Shown here piece by piece: positions 12,110-24,042 of a DNA stretch of 64,000 bases (positions are counted from its first letter, which is position 1; every line of letters begins with the position of its first letter). The DNA comes from Endothia cerciana. Taxonomy: Eukaryota > Ascomycota > Sordariomycetes > Diaporthales > Cryphonectriaceae. Below the pieces are notes generated by a model. That model was given only the letters and a program-made list of their open reading frames with translations, was not told the DNA's origin and made no database searches. The position numbers and the translations under genes are program-made. The DNA lies in assembly GCA_026119935.1 (NCBI GenBank), contig JALRMH010000020.1:310001-374000 (forward strand), written 5' to 3'.

Positions 12110-12158
<49 letters not shown>
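12090..12158. repeat. Tetranucleotide microsatellite (TGTC)n-(TGCC)n
   Basis: A compound repeat: about four units of TGTC followed by about a dozen of TGCC. On the reverse strand it creates an artificial Arg/Gln/Ala/Gly ORF with no coding meaning. Confidence 0.95.
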
Positions 12159-12828
12159 GAGTCAGTTGAGCTGCCCGTCGGAAGAAGCTTAATCTTTCCA
12201 AGGCTGCCGTGCCCATCTGTCCGCCGTCTCAACTCGGGGCCAGGAGTGCAGACTCGAGGGTTCACGTGCAGCCTGGGCTGACACACTCCACGTGGGGACC
12301 GGGCGGGCATCTTTTCCTGAAGGGACGACCTCAAACGTGCCACGGAAGGGTTGAGGCCAACCTACCCACTCCGCATAAATACCCACTCGGGCTGTGGCAG
12401 ACATACATTATGCCGGCCGAAACGAGCTGTCACGGCGGTCTTTCAGTCACTTGCTTGGGGTGGCCAACCCGGAAAGCATCCGAAGCCGAGCCCGCGAGGC
12501 CTCCGGGACCACCGCGACGCAAGGCGACGTCTTGAGGCTGGGTGATGATGATATTCATCGCCCCTCGCGTTCTGGGACGTGTTTCGTTTCTCCTGACTTG
12601 CAGCACACCACAGGCTTCCCCACCAGGCTTCACCTGCATATGCAACAAGCATTAGCTCGCCCAGCAACGGATTCTCTCAGGCGATCTCTCTGGCATGCAG
12701 CAATACTCTTGATGTTCTTGCCCGTGGCCTAGTATATTTGTACATGTCCTCAAACCCACGGTCTTGATACACCCACGGACATTGACGCCTTCCACCGCCA
12801 GTGCGTAAACATTCCCCTCGCCGTCTGC

Positions 12829-14913
12829 CTATGTCATGTAGTACTTCGGTCCCTCGCCACCTTGGGGGACCTGCCAGTTGATGTCTTGGTTGGGGGCCTT
12901 GATGTCGCATGTCTTGCAATGTATGCAGCTGTGCACCAAGGCCGGTCAGCCTCGCTCCCTGTTGGACATGGTTCGGAAACGACCAGCTCGGCGGTATGCC
13001 GGCGCCTGAGCCGCAGACGTGGTAGGGGAGAAGGACGACTCACTTCTGCGAGTTAATCTGGAACCTCACGCCCTCCGGTCTGGATGCATCCTCCACGTAC
13101 TCATACACACCCGCGGGGCAGAATCGGTTCTCCACGCCCTTGAAAGGCGGCCAGGTCTCAGCCGTATGCTTCTCCCAGTCCTTCACCTGGAGATGTACGG
13201 GCTGGTCCTCCTCATGATTCGTGCCCGTGCGGCTGACGCTGGTGAGGATGTCGAAGGTCAGCTTGCCGTCGGGCTTGGGGTACTCGATCTTCTTGCTCTG
13301 GTCCGCGTGCTTTGTCGACTCGTGGTCCGTCGTCCTGTGCTTCAGCGTCCACGGTACGCGGCCTTTCAAGACGAAGGCCTCGAGGCCGCTGTACATGACG
13401 CCGCCATACAGGCCGAGCGGGGTGTGAAAGGACGGACGCATGTTGCGGACCTCCTTGAGTTCTTTCCAGATCCAGGACTCGCGGAGGGACTTTTCATAGT
13501 CGTACAGGAAGACGGATCCGTCGTCTGTGGATGACAGCGCGTTCCACGCCGCCTCGGCCGCAAGCATCCCGCTCTTCATGGCGTTGTGCGTCCCCTTGAT
13601 CTTGGGTACGTTGACGAAGCCGGCCGAATCGCCGATCAACGCGCCACCGGGGAACGCAACCTTGGGGATGGATTGAAACCCGCCCTCGATTAGCGCACGT
13701 GCCCCGTACGAGATACACTTCCCGCCCTCGAGCACGTCCGCATACAACGGGTGCCTCTTCATCTTCTGGAACTCGCCGTATGGGCTCAACCAGGGATTCG
13801 GATAATCCAGCGCGACCACCAGTCCCACGGACACCAGGTTGTCCCCGAAGTGATACATCCAGCCACCGCCGTAGGTATCATATGGCAGGGGGTATCCCAT
13901 AGAATGCGTGATGTCGCCCTTCTTGAACCTCTCGGGTGCCACCTCCCACACCTCCTTGATGCCGAGCCCGTACGTCTGCGGCTGGGACTCGGAACGCAGG
14001 TCGAACTTGCGGATGACCTGTTTGGACAGCGAGCCGTGGCAGCCCTCGGCGAAGAAGGTCACGCGGGCGTGGAACTCCATCCCGCGCTCGAACGCGTCCT
14101 TCGGCTTTCCGTTGCGCCCTATACCGAGGTCGTTCGTCGCGACGCCCAGCACCGAACCGTCCGGCTTGTAAAGGACCTCGCTGGCGCTGAAGCCCGGATA
14201 GACCTCGACACCAACCTCTTCCGCACGGTCACCCAGCCACTTGGTGAACTGGTTCAGCGAGACGATATAATTCCCCTTGTTATGCATCTGCGGCGGCGCC
14301 GGGATGGGAACGGCGCGCTTCTCGGTCAGGAACCGCATGTGGTCGGACCCGGCGGGCGTGGCGCCGTCGAAGGCGGAGGGGTTGTCGGGGGAGAGCCAGT
14401 CCGGAAAGAGTTCCTCTACGGCGTTGGGTTGGATGACCGCGCCGGAGAGGATGTGCGCGCCGAGCTCGCCGGCCTTCTCGAGGAGCAGGACGCGGAACTC
14501 GTCGTTGCCGGCCTCTGTGGCGAGCTGTTTGAGGCGGATGGCGGCTGCGAGTCCGGCGGGACCTGTAGCAGATATGGGAGTTTAGAGACGAGCCGAGGAG
14601 AGGGGAGAGATTGGAGCAGGGTTGTCTCGTGGGAAAGCGTACCTCCGCCGACAATACAGACGTCTACTTGGTCGCTCTCGCGCTCTGTGGTGTTGGGGTC
14701 GAAGGACTCATCGGGGGTGGCCACCCATCTCCTCGCGGTGCAGGAGAAAGACCTCGTCTGCGATATCCTGCCCGTTGCTGCACATGACTGTCGTAATATG
14801 CCCCTCTTCGGGATGCATGCAGATATTGAGCGCTGACACCGTATTTCTTGGGGCCTCACAAGTGGCCTTGTCATCCGGGCAAGACGCCCTGATATCCTGG
14901 CGGGCGCAGACAT
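12829..14913 (-). CDS. CIR2: Electron transfer flavoprotein-ubiquinone oxidoreductase, mitochondrial
   Basis: Inner mitochondrial membrane enzyme passing electrons from ETF (fatty-acid and amino-acid dehydrogenases) to ubiquinone. Three exons: 14913-14643, 14562-13044 and 12928-12829, with introns of 80 and 115 bp, giving 629 aa. The first intron splits the FAD-binding glycine motif (VCIVGGG then PAGLAAA). Next come the GELGAHILSG block, the ubiquinone and FAD domain with ALIGDSAGFVN and KGTHNAMKSG, and the 4Fe-4S region: RFCPAGVYEYV plus, in the last exon, NCIHCKTCDIK, giving the four Cys ligands. The protein ends GPKYYMT. The N terminus is Arg/Ser rich and suits a mitochondrial presequence. 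The frame is open to 14967 but that codon is TTG, so the ATG at 14913 is chosen. Confidence 0.95.
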
Positions 14914-15550
14914 GGCCTCGGCAGTGATGGTGTAGTGGGGGGGGAGTGGGTACGTGGTAGCTCTCAATGCAGTCGAGGCATTGAAGGATGTCGAGGTTCA
15001 GCCGAAGTCCAGGAAATCCCGGGTGTGCATGAGACGGCTATGGCGTTGTCCTGTCGGGTCTGCAGCATGGTCCGGAAAGGTATGCGTGTTGTGGTCGAGG
15101 ATGGTCCAGCATGAGGCATAGAGAAGGGTCAAGCCGGTCGTGAGGGCCAAAATCTCGCCGAGAAACTCTTGGTAGCCGAGGACCGGCGAGGGTGGGCAAT
15201 TCGAATCAGCCCTCTCCTGAGTGGTCGGTCAGTCTGCTGGAAGCGGGCATCTGGGGAAGTGGGTCTTGCCTGCAAAAAGAAAAGGAAAAAAAGAAAAAGG
15301 AAGAAAAAAAAAAAAGGAAAAAAGGGAGAATGAGGATGTGCTGCCGGGATCCTTGTTCCCGACACTCTGTCCTTCCTCAGGACGCTCAGCATTTAGCTTG
15401 TGATCGCCCACTGACTCCATCTTCCACTGAGGCCTAGACGCGGGCGTGATGACAGTCACCACATGATTTGATTTTGCAGAATAGCGTACCAGATTCTTCA
15501 CCCCCCGGCGATCTCTTCTCTCTCTTTCAGATCCCGACGAGACTACCAAG
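14914..15550. other. Intergenic, promoter of ETF-QO
   Basis: Contains an A-rich purine tract at about 15278-15330 and a T/C-rich stretch at 15505-15535 just ahead of a possible rightward start codon at 15551. No convincing gene. Confidence 0.5.
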
Positions 15551-16074
15551 ATGGCTAGCGGCTGGCAGGGTAAGGCCTTGACTGGCCGACGAGAGGACTT
15601 GAGTGGCTGTCTCCCTGCTGCCCCGGGTGCGAGGACTGACCTCACGAAATTACAGCAGGTCTGCACTTCGCTGCACAGAGCTTGTTCAACCTTCCGATGG
15701 CCGCCGTCTTCAACACAGTCGTGGCATTATACTCAGATAATCCGATGCCTGCTATTCCGGCGGCACCAGTACTGTGGGCAGAACCTAGCCAGCCGACTTC
15801 ATCTGGCCTTGGTGTTGGCACAACTGCTGCACTTCCAGTATTCAGTGCATACTCACCGGGCTCTCTCGTTTGTCTCTCCCTTTCGGGAGTTTTCCTGGCG
15901 CTTCTTGCTTTGCCATCTCGGAAACCCTGCCGTCACGCCTCCCGAGAACGGCCACTACACTGCGAACCAAAGCCGCGATCGACATCCCAACAGAAAAAGG
16001 AGTCCACTCTTCTAACCGGTTGCTGCTTGTTGATGACGTTGTCAAACTCTTCGAGGCCAATTTTGCCCAAGTGA
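15551..16074 (+). CDS. Possible small spliced gene, unknown
   Basis: Low-confidence model. An ATG in good context (ACCAAGATGGC) follows a pyrimidine-rich stretch. After seven codons (MASGWQ and a split codon) there is a GTAAGG donor. An intron of about 85 bp holds a CTGAC branch-like site and ends ATTACAG at about 15654. The joined frame continues LHFAAQSLFNLPMAAVFNTV and stays open to 16074. The second half is low in recognisable features and may need another intron. I recognise no family. It could equally be a chance arrangement in the spacer divergent from ETF-QO. Confidence 0.25.
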
Positions 16075-17803
16075 ATTGCCTTCAGATGCGAGGTCTTTGG
16101 GATTGGTCTGAAGAGTCCCCCATCTCCTCATATTGCTATCACCGAGTGAGATATAGTCAAGGCGGGCTTCGCCAAGACGTTGTCCGTCACGGTCACAAGC
16201 TGGGCCCGTTTGGACGAAAACGAACCCGGCCCCTGGGTCATCTCGCTCTCGGGTCATTTCACATAGCGCCATAGTCACGCTCTACCAAAGGAAGCTGTCT
16301 GCAGGCCTGGCCTGTGCCGCCGTTATCACCAGGACATCCCCAACGTACGTGGGCTCTCTCTAACCTACATCGTGAACTGCACGGCCTAGTCCGCATGACC
16401 ACTTGCCTGCCTCCGCGCTGCACGCGCCCGAGTATCCCGCGGGACAGGTCAGGCCGGGTGGATAGGACGAAAATGGGTGCGCGGTGCCTGCCGTAGCAGG
16501 CAGCCAGCAAACTCGGTTATTACTGCTTTGTGGTGTCGGTGATTGACGAGGCAGGATTTTGAGGGTCGCCAGGGGCAATATAAGATATACCCCAGCTTTA
16601 ACGCACTGATATTAGGAAATTCAAGCGAGCAAGTCTGCTCCTGGAATGCCTAACCCAGATGACTTGCATTACCCCCCCCCCCCCGACAGTGTATTCGCAC
16701 AAGAGCTTCGGTGTAAATGTCGTCGTGGGAGATGTGAAGGTCTTTGACCATGACCGTTGTGGCTGGTGCGTATATTGTGGTCAAGGTGACTCCGAGTGAT
16801 ATGGACTCTGGCGATGGAAAGCCTGCAATAACGAGGGTACGGGAGAGTCGATGAGAGTAGAAGCGTCGCATCCCGATTCAACAGAGTACCAAATAACCCT
16901 AAAAGATGTGAGATTTTTACGGCAAGGTTGAGACTGGGGTTCAATACGTTGGCTGCAGTATCTGCAAAGCAACACCTTACTCCCTTCGTAGAACTGCGCA
17001 AGAGCCCGACTGCAGCTGGGCTGTGAACACCGGAACGACTATTAGACCCTTTCGGCGGCCGATATGAGACCTGGCACCTCAGCATCAGAAAGGATATTAT
17101 ATATAGACTGCCCTTGCATAATACACCGCACAGTTTCTTGAATAATACCTGATTAGTCAACAGATTGTGTGACAGATCTAGAGGGATGGCCATCTCCAGT
17201 GCTGACTGGGAATGATGTGGTCTATATGGCTGCGTAGAGGGTAGTCTCTCTCTCTCTCTCTCTCTAGAGAACGACACCGTAAACTTCTCTAGCATGGCTA
17301 CTAAATTCCTGACATGAATGCGGACATAGCCCTGCCGTGATGTGGAGGTAATGATCTCCTGGGGCTAATGCAAATGAAGTGCTCAAGATGAGAAGTCAAG
17401 TGAAAACCGGCTCCAGCCGCATGAACGGACAGGGAGACCATCAGACTAACTCTTGATCTTTCTTCCATCTTCAGTATAGTCTAGTGATTTCATCTTGAAC
17501 ATGGACAAGGCCAGCACGGCTAATGTGCTATTGTGTATAGAGGGGTATACTTACTGAATTTTTACGTCAAAATATCGGTCGGTGCTCAAACGAGAATCAT
17601 ACTACTAGACCATGGGACCTGGCTTGATTTTAATCATTTTATACTCTTATATTTTCAAGAATTGATATGGGTCGTAAGAGGAAATATTCCTGCAGACCTC
17701 GACAGCTTGGCTAGAGTTTCCTTTCTCTTCTCTCCAATGAGAAGACTCCGAATAAAACCGATGATTTGAGCCATTGCGCCATACACATCCCTTTTCCGTG
17801 ACA
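16075..17803. other. Gene-poor interval
   Basis: No supported gene. Contains a 13-C run at 16672-16684, a (CT)n microsatellite at about 17246-17266, and AT-rich sequence from about 17500. The reverse ORF at 16669-17295 (208 aa) runs through the CT repeat, giving alternating Arg-Glu, and has no domain-like pattern. Confidence 0.5.
17246..17266. repeat. (CT)n microsatellite
   Basis: About ten CT units in otherwise unremarkable spacer DNA. Confidence 0.9.
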
Positions 17804-17891
17804 GAATGAAGAAATTCAATATATATATAGGGTGTGGCTGGCCAGGGTGTCTCAAATGGGGGGGTATATCGAATCCCTCCCTTTTTGACTT
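17804..17891. mobile_element. Detached right end of the Pogo-type element family
   Basis: This stretch matches the right end of the element at 52815-55345. Shared in the same order are GAATGAAGAAAT, a TA repeat, GGCTGGCCAGGGTG, a G run and a TTTGACTT-like terminus. The match begins where the full element has its last coding-side bases (55251) and ends one base short of the target TA. I found no matching left end nearby, so this is a fragment or a degenerate short derivative. Confidence 0.65.
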
Positions 17892-18064
17892 GCTTGTTCG
17901 ATGGCCGGCCCTCGTTCCTCAGACAGTAACCATGAGACACACAACAGAGTGGCTCAAGAGTACCGTAAATAGAAACTACTTGCTCTGGGATATGTCACAC
18001 AATTTCGTCAACAAAGACAACCATGTCTGCCAAACAATGGCATTCCCACACGCACAACTACACA

Positions 18065-21000
18065 TCACTCTGTAGACACCACCTTGTCAATCCAAAACGC
18101 CCATACTCCTTTCCTGAGGAGCTTCACCGCCTCGGGAACACCCTTTCTCTTAGCTAATGATAGAATCGTCCCATCCTTAAACTTCGATTTCATGTCAAGC
18201 TTGCCTTTCACCATCAGCGTACGCAACAGATCCAAGTTACCTTCGGAACACGCTGCTTCAACAGCACACATTCCGTTAGAGTGTTGCTTGCAATCTGCCC
18301 AGGGCTCTCCAAGAACTGTTACCAGTCGGTCCATGATCTCGACATGATCCTCCACCCTGTCCGGGTCAGACGTGAGCTTGGCGGCCCCTTTGATGGCTAG
18401 CTGAATAGCATCTCTGCCTTCACTGTCCACCAACGATGGATCGGCGCCATGATCCAACAAAAGTCTGACGGCATACGCTGTACCTGAGACAACAGCGAGG
18501 TGGAGAGCGGTACGGCGGAGTGCACCAGCCCTCTCGTCAATCGATGCATTGGCCTGAAGCAAAAGATCCAGAACCTGGGCATGATCGGGACTTAGATCAC
18601 CCCGAAACTGGTTCGCTGTCAATTGCAAAGGGGTTGAGCCGGAGAAGTTCTTCGCATTGACGTCTGCGCCTTTGTGGAGGAGCATGGCAACAGCCCACTT
18701 GTCTTTACGGCGTACGGCCAGATGCAGAGGAGTATTCCCTGTGCCTGGCGCGTGCTCGTTCACATTTACACCGCCATGCAGAAGCACAGCCAGAGCTTCA
18801 AGACGATGCTTTTCCAAGGGCAGTGAGTCAGCTCCAGAGAACAATTTAGTCAATGCGGAGTCCCCGTTCCCATCGGGCTTGTTCAAATCCGCCCCGGCAT
18901 TGACAAGCAACCAGATCAGTTTGGTGTAGCTCTTGGAACTGGTATTCTCAATGGCGAGGTGTAGCGCAGGGTTTCTGGACTTCTTGCTCCTCACATCGAC
19001 GTCAACGTCGTATTTTATGAGCTCCCTGACGCATTTATTGTGCCTCTCGCTGGCGCCTTGTATGGCCACCAGAAGTGGCCCTCGTCGAGGATGCCGCTTC
19101 GTGCCAGGATTACATCCTTTCTGCAACAGGAACTTCACTGCGCTTGTCTTTCCTTCTTTGCAATAGACCTGGAGAAGATTTTGCGTTGCATCAAAGCTTT
19201 TGAACGGAACAAGAATACTAGACAGCTTCGCCTTTGTCGTGTCCGACATGACGGATGTCGGCGCCGAAGCAGTTTCCCATGTTGTCTTTAGAAGGGCTTG
19301 CACGTTGATTGGCGGCAACGTCTCACGTTTTCGCAGGCTCCTTGGTGTTGGTGATGCTCTATCGGCCTCGGCTGGCTGGTTTTTATTTCCAGTTGGTGTT
19401 GGGAAGGTTTGCGGGCTCGTATTGCTTTGTTTGTCCGCCGTGTCAGAAGCTGGGATATTTTCCCGAAGACCTGGGCGCTCAGGATCGAGCTTTGCTTTGT
19501 TGAATTGTATGTCTTTTGACTTGTGCTCGTTGGCCACAGGTTGTTGCCATGAGCTCAATGGTTCCAGTTGGGATTTGGTTTGATTACTCTTCTTGTTCAG
19601 GGCATGCAAGTTGGCTTTTGACAAGGGATCAGTTGTGGAAGCTTGGTTTGTGGCTTTGCTCTTCACATCCTGGGCAACATCTGATGCCTGACGTGTCTCC
19701 TTCTTGGATTTTGTTTTCTCTTGATCGGGTTTCATTGTGACTTTCTTGGGCGTGCTTTTCGCGCCAGGGTCTGGATTCGGCAGAACAACATGTTGCTTAG
19801 AGCTGCCTCCCAGACTTGTGTCCGGGGTGGGCTTGATCGTCAGTGGACTGCGCATGCTGATTCCAGTCACACTCTGGACATTCTCATTGCTCAGATCGGG
19901 ATTGGCAGATTGGTCTGAGTTTGTGGCTGGTTCTGATGTAACACGATGTTCTGGTCCAGCAGAATTGTCATGAACGGCTGCACTAGATGAATCAAGAATA
20001 AGCAGCCGCTTGTTCGAGTTTGTGAGCCTCACATTCGACTCGGACTTTCTTTGTCTCTTCGGCCTCGGCGGACCCTTGTTTGCGGAGAGCTGACATTGAG
20101 CAGGGTCGTCTTTTGGATGGCTCACCGCAAGGCCTTTCTTAGAACCGTGCTCGTCACCTCCATCGGCTACAGTAGTAGGTTCGGAAGGCTGCTGACGGGT
20201 TGCAGATGGTGTTGATAGCTCCTCCCCCCCCCCTATCGAGTGGCTTGTGGCTTCTGGAGGCCCTGAGGAGTGACCTCTCGCAACAGGCTGCGTGGAGTCC
20301 TCCTCCACCTTTGAAGTAGATGTAGATACGGACTCTGCATAGGGAGCCTTGAAGTGGACCGCTCGAGCTCCGCGGTTTCCTTGACGTGACTTCCGTGCTT
20401 TGTCCATATCTTTTTCATCATTGCTGCGATTGTTTTGTGACTGACCCGAGCTCTCGCCTGACATGTTCTTCACATCAGCCAGTTGTGGAGGCCTAAGCTC
20501 TTGCGGGGTGAAAACCTCTAAGGAGGTGTGCATCGTAGGCTCTCCTTCCTTGACCTGGCAAGTAGGATTGTTCGTGCTGTTGGACTGAGCGTGAAGAGGT
20601 GCGTCGCCAGCTTCATCATGTGAGCTGTCCTGGATGACGGGCTTTTCGGGTGTTTCCATTGCAGTCGCGGGCTGTGCGTGAACAGGACCTGACAACTCAT
20701 TTTGAAGAAGCACATCCGCAGAGAGAACACCCGCATCGGTGGTGTCGTTTTTGCCAAGTTTTGGTAGTGAAAACGGCTCATCGTCATCTTGCCGCTCCTC
20801 TGAAGAGCCTTCGGAAATCTCATCGAACGGATTCTGGTCTTGGAAATCCAGCTGCAAAGGACTGGCTTCGGCTTCGCTGTCGAAAGCCTCGTCAACCTCC
20901 AGGATCATCTCTAGATCGCGAGTCCCAAACCTGCGCTCCGACAGCCTTGTATCTGTTGCATCGTCAGAACTGGCATCCGAATTATCTGAAATTTCTTCGA

Positions 21001-23038
21001 AAAGTTGGTTTCCAGAACCGTCTTCGGAATCACTGCTGCCACATTCCTGGAATCCATATCCCGTATCCCGGAAAACTCTCTCAGTGTTATCACCCCCATC
21101 GTCGGGACCTGTAGCATTGAGGCTGGTAGTAGCCATGCTTTCCGCCGAAACAGGCTCAGCAGGTAGCTCGAAAATGGCATTTTGAGCCAGTCCGATTGCT
21201 GTTGTTGCCATAGGGTAATCGGTTCTTTGTGTGATTTCAACAAAGCCGCCGATGTCGAACCGGTCGGTGTAAGACTTAGGCATAGCCATGTAGTTGGCAT
21301 CGAAACCAGAGCCAGGGCCTTCCTCCGCATTCCGAAGGTGACTGTGGTCAGTGGATAGAGCCTCAGTGCCGGTTATGATCGGTGTTGTGTAATCTTCAAC
21401 GTCCGATGAGACGTGGAGCCACCTCTCTACTTCTTCAATTTTCTTCGGCTGAATGTGCGAGGCATTGTTGCTGCTCCCATGTTCGCCAAAGATACTTGCG
21501 ACAGTCTTCTTTGTGTCTAGAGAATCGACCAGAGGTCCTTCAAGGTGCGTTATGGTGTCATATTCGAACGTCCGCTCCTCGAATTCCTCATGGCACCTCA
21601 AGCAGCAGAAGAATGGAAAAGATGGCGAGTCGTGAATATCCTGCATGAGGCCTATTGCAGTAGGTCGATTTTGCGGCTTCTCTTGTATCAAAGATCTCAC
21701 CCAGGCAAAGGGTTCGTTGTCATGTTCGACTGTGTTGCCCTCACGAAGCTCCACCAACCACTCTACAGCCCCAGCCAGATTGGCGTAGACGTATGAGCTG
21801 CTCGACTTGTTTTTTTTGGCATGATTTTGAAGGGCTCTCTTCAATTCTCCAATCGAACGGTCGAGCAATCGAGTGGTCATCTCGAGGAAGATCACACCCA
21901 AAGAGAACATGTCGCTTTTCGAATCCCGCTCTTCCCTTTTCGCCACTTCAGGTGCCATGTAATCCGGACTGACGGGTGTATAAAAGTGTCGTGTGGCACT
22001 TCCTGTCCGCTGCGACCAATTGTAAGCGGATCCAAAGTCGCCAACGTAGACTTGATCAACTCGGATGAGAATGTTTCTGGCTGTCAGATCTCGGTGTCTG
22101 ACTTTGTTCTGATGAAGATAGTTCACAGCTCCCGCGAGACAGCCGTAGAACGTCCTGAGCAGGCTCTTACAGTCAGGTGTGATGGTTCCAGACATCGCAA
22201 GCAATGCCTCGAGAGTACAGTCGGCCACAGGCTCCATGAGGTACGAGATATACTCGTTGTCGGTATAGCTGGTCATTATCTTGACAAGGTGGATGTGAGA
22301 GAGCCGTTTCAATTGTTGCAACTCATTGATCAGGGTGGTCTGTAACTCCCGATTACGCTCCGAGTCTTTTCTTCGCACCACTCTTTTACGTGCGTACTGC
22401 TTCAAACTCAGGCGGCTCCAAACGAGATCCACTCCTCTGAAAGCTGTGAGCAGAGTGCGGTGAAGAGGTGAGGAGACTTACCCGAAGCTGCCCTGCCCTA
22501 GCATCCTGACAGGCCGGAACAGGTCATCACCTGAGCAATCTAGACTGAAGTGCTGTGCAGCACCCTCGGTTTCTATGCGCTTCGAGTCGGTCAAGAAATA
22601 TTGCTGCGCCTTCAAGAATGCTTGCCTAAAGTTATGCCCATCATCGTCGGGTAGGATGGCGGGAAAAGTTCGTTCATTATACGGAAGGTGAAAGTCGGTA
22701 AAGTGCTCCCTGAAGTATGGCATGTAAGCCAGAGCTCCGATGCTCCGGAGTATCGCATATGTGCGAGGAGTATGGCTCCATGCGTAAGTGTCTTGTCGCT
22801 TCTCTGTGACATCTAGACAATGCAGATACATTCGCAATTCTGCTATGTCTCTCCGGGATATCCGTCTTGTCGTCGTAGTGCCGGGGCGTTGTTCTGGATT
22901 GCACAGTCTGCGTAAGTGCGCGTCGATATGTTTCTCATTCACAGCCGGACCAGCTTGGGAATGACGACTCCCAGTCCCTCTCGGATCGATCCATCTTGCA
23001 GAAGCTTGGGCAAAGGCATGTGCCCTGGCATTCAGCAT
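18065..23038 (-). CDS. Protein kinase with C-terminal ankyrin repeats
   Basis: Two exons, 23038-22482 and 22436-18065, joined by a 45-bp intron that falls inside the glycine loop (LGQGSFG). They encode 1642 aa. Residues 1-175 form a conserved-looking N-terminal region without a named domain. The kinase domain runs from about 178 to 460, with catalytic loop RHRDLTARN (about residue 299), GDFGSAY metal-binding motif, MAPE activation-segment end and SDMFSLGVIFLEM, so all catalytic residues appear present. About 460-1240 is long, acidic and Ser/Thr/Lys/Pro-rich, probably disordered. About 1270-1545 holds six or seven ankyrin repeats (TPLHLAV, TALHLAV, ADVNAKN, GADPSLV). The layout resembles a kinase sensor that reads partners through ankyrin repeats. 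It is divergent from a HeLo-pseudokinase gene. Confidence 0.9.
20224..20233. repeat. In-frame poly-C (poly-G on coding strand)
   Basis: Ten C in the linker of the kinase-ankyrin gene, encoding consecutive glycines (SIGGGEE). A one-base length change here would remove the entire ankyrin region, so the tract is a possible slippage switch. Confidence 0.85.
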
Positions 23039-24042
23039 CGTGTGTCCCTTATCGAAGTTCCCCCTTCGTTGAAGGGTGAAAATGAGGAGGCGGTGTTTGT
23101 TGGGTTGACTGACAAGGAGTCTCGTAATTTCAGAGTCGTCACCTGGAAATGTGCGAGTGAGGAGGGGTGTTTATGACTTATCCAGCATGCAGGTCCTAGG
23201 ACGGACGGAGCACGTTGCCCGAGCGCTAGTGATGCACACTCGACGAAGCAGCTTACTCCAGCTTACAAAATTGTAGATAAAATGCTGTTTTGGTGGGCAG
23301 TGCAGTGGCTTGCCATGCGTAGCCGAGTGGGTCTGTGGGCATACAAACATCAATAAGAAGATAGGATTTGAGCCAGCCCTGCTCAGCCAGTTGTCAACGT
23401 TGGCCGTCTGACTGGTCCGATTACACTCGACTTATTATTTATTTTGGTTATCAGAGCCCTTGCCTCGATGCCAGCTCTCCTCTGAGGATACCGTGGGTTT
23501 TTTTTTCTTTCTTTTTTTCTTTTTTTTCAGAAGAAAGAAAAAAAAGAAAAGAAATTCCTTATTGGATTTGAACACTAAATACAATTAGTTCATGTTAGTA
23601 TTAGTTTCGAGTTATAAACTCATCAAGACTACCAAAGTATAGATTACTCTCACAAGTTGAAATCAAATTTTCACTGACTCAAGGGGGTTCCAACTCTCTC
23701 ATCGTGTCCACGGATTGTTTTTAAATGTTACTTAGCTCTTCATTTCTTAACTTCGATCAATGGGACTGCTGGGACGCTCCTCAAGGACCATAATAAGAGG
23801 CGAGTTGCATTCGAAACGAGACCCCAGTTCAGGCTGCAAAGGTATTTCAATGTATATCTAACCCTAAAATGTCGAGATGCAGGGACTGTGGCGGGGTCAT
23901 GCATAGAGCTGGTATCGCACAAGAGTACTTCGGGCCAACAAAATGTCGTGGCCTTCCGTGCGGGGGATCTGTCAGACTTGCTTTGCTCACACTCGCAAGT
24001 CCTTCTGCTACATCCGAGCACAAAGTCCCTGGACCAGTCAAC
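23039..24042. promoter_or_regulatory. Shared intergenic region of the kinase-ankyrin and HeLo genes
   Basis: 1004 bp between divergent start codons. The left half has ordinary base composition; from about 23490 it is strongly AT rich. At 23498-23555 a T/C tract is followed by its near complement in A/G, so the strand can fold into a hairpin. The upstream open extension of the HeLo frame (23869-24042) is probably 5' leader: the peptide from the later ATG begins exactly like a HeLo N terminus. Confidence 0.5.
23498..23555. repeat. Polypyrimidine/polypurine inverted repeat
   Basis: About 30 bases of T broken by single C, then CAG, then about 25 bases of A broken by single G in a near mirrored order. 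The arms can pair. Directly downstream the sequence is AT rich. Confidence 0.8.

Larger units (their letters stand above)
7500..12828. other. Long gene-poor interval upstream of TBP
   Basis: About 5.3 kb with no ORF I can assign. The TBP promoter and probably a long or spliced 5' UTR lie in the first kilobase. Candidate ORFs at 9244-9621, 10744-11286, 11299-11751 and 11912-12343 have no domain-like pattern, and several overlap on opposite strands. The interval holds a run of 17 C at 10597-10613 and a tetranucleotide repeat at about 12090-12158. Confidence 0.5.

Noticed and set aside
16669..17295. 208-aa reverse ORF
   Set aside because: Begins in a CT microsatellite and ends in a poly-C run; no recognisable features.
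23281..23345. tRNA A-box-like GTAGCCGAGTGG
   Set aside because: No B box or cloverleaf follows.
23555..23650. Possible tRNA relic on the minus strand (a T-loop-like GTTCAAATCC)
   Set aside because: No matching acceptor or anticodon stems could be built.
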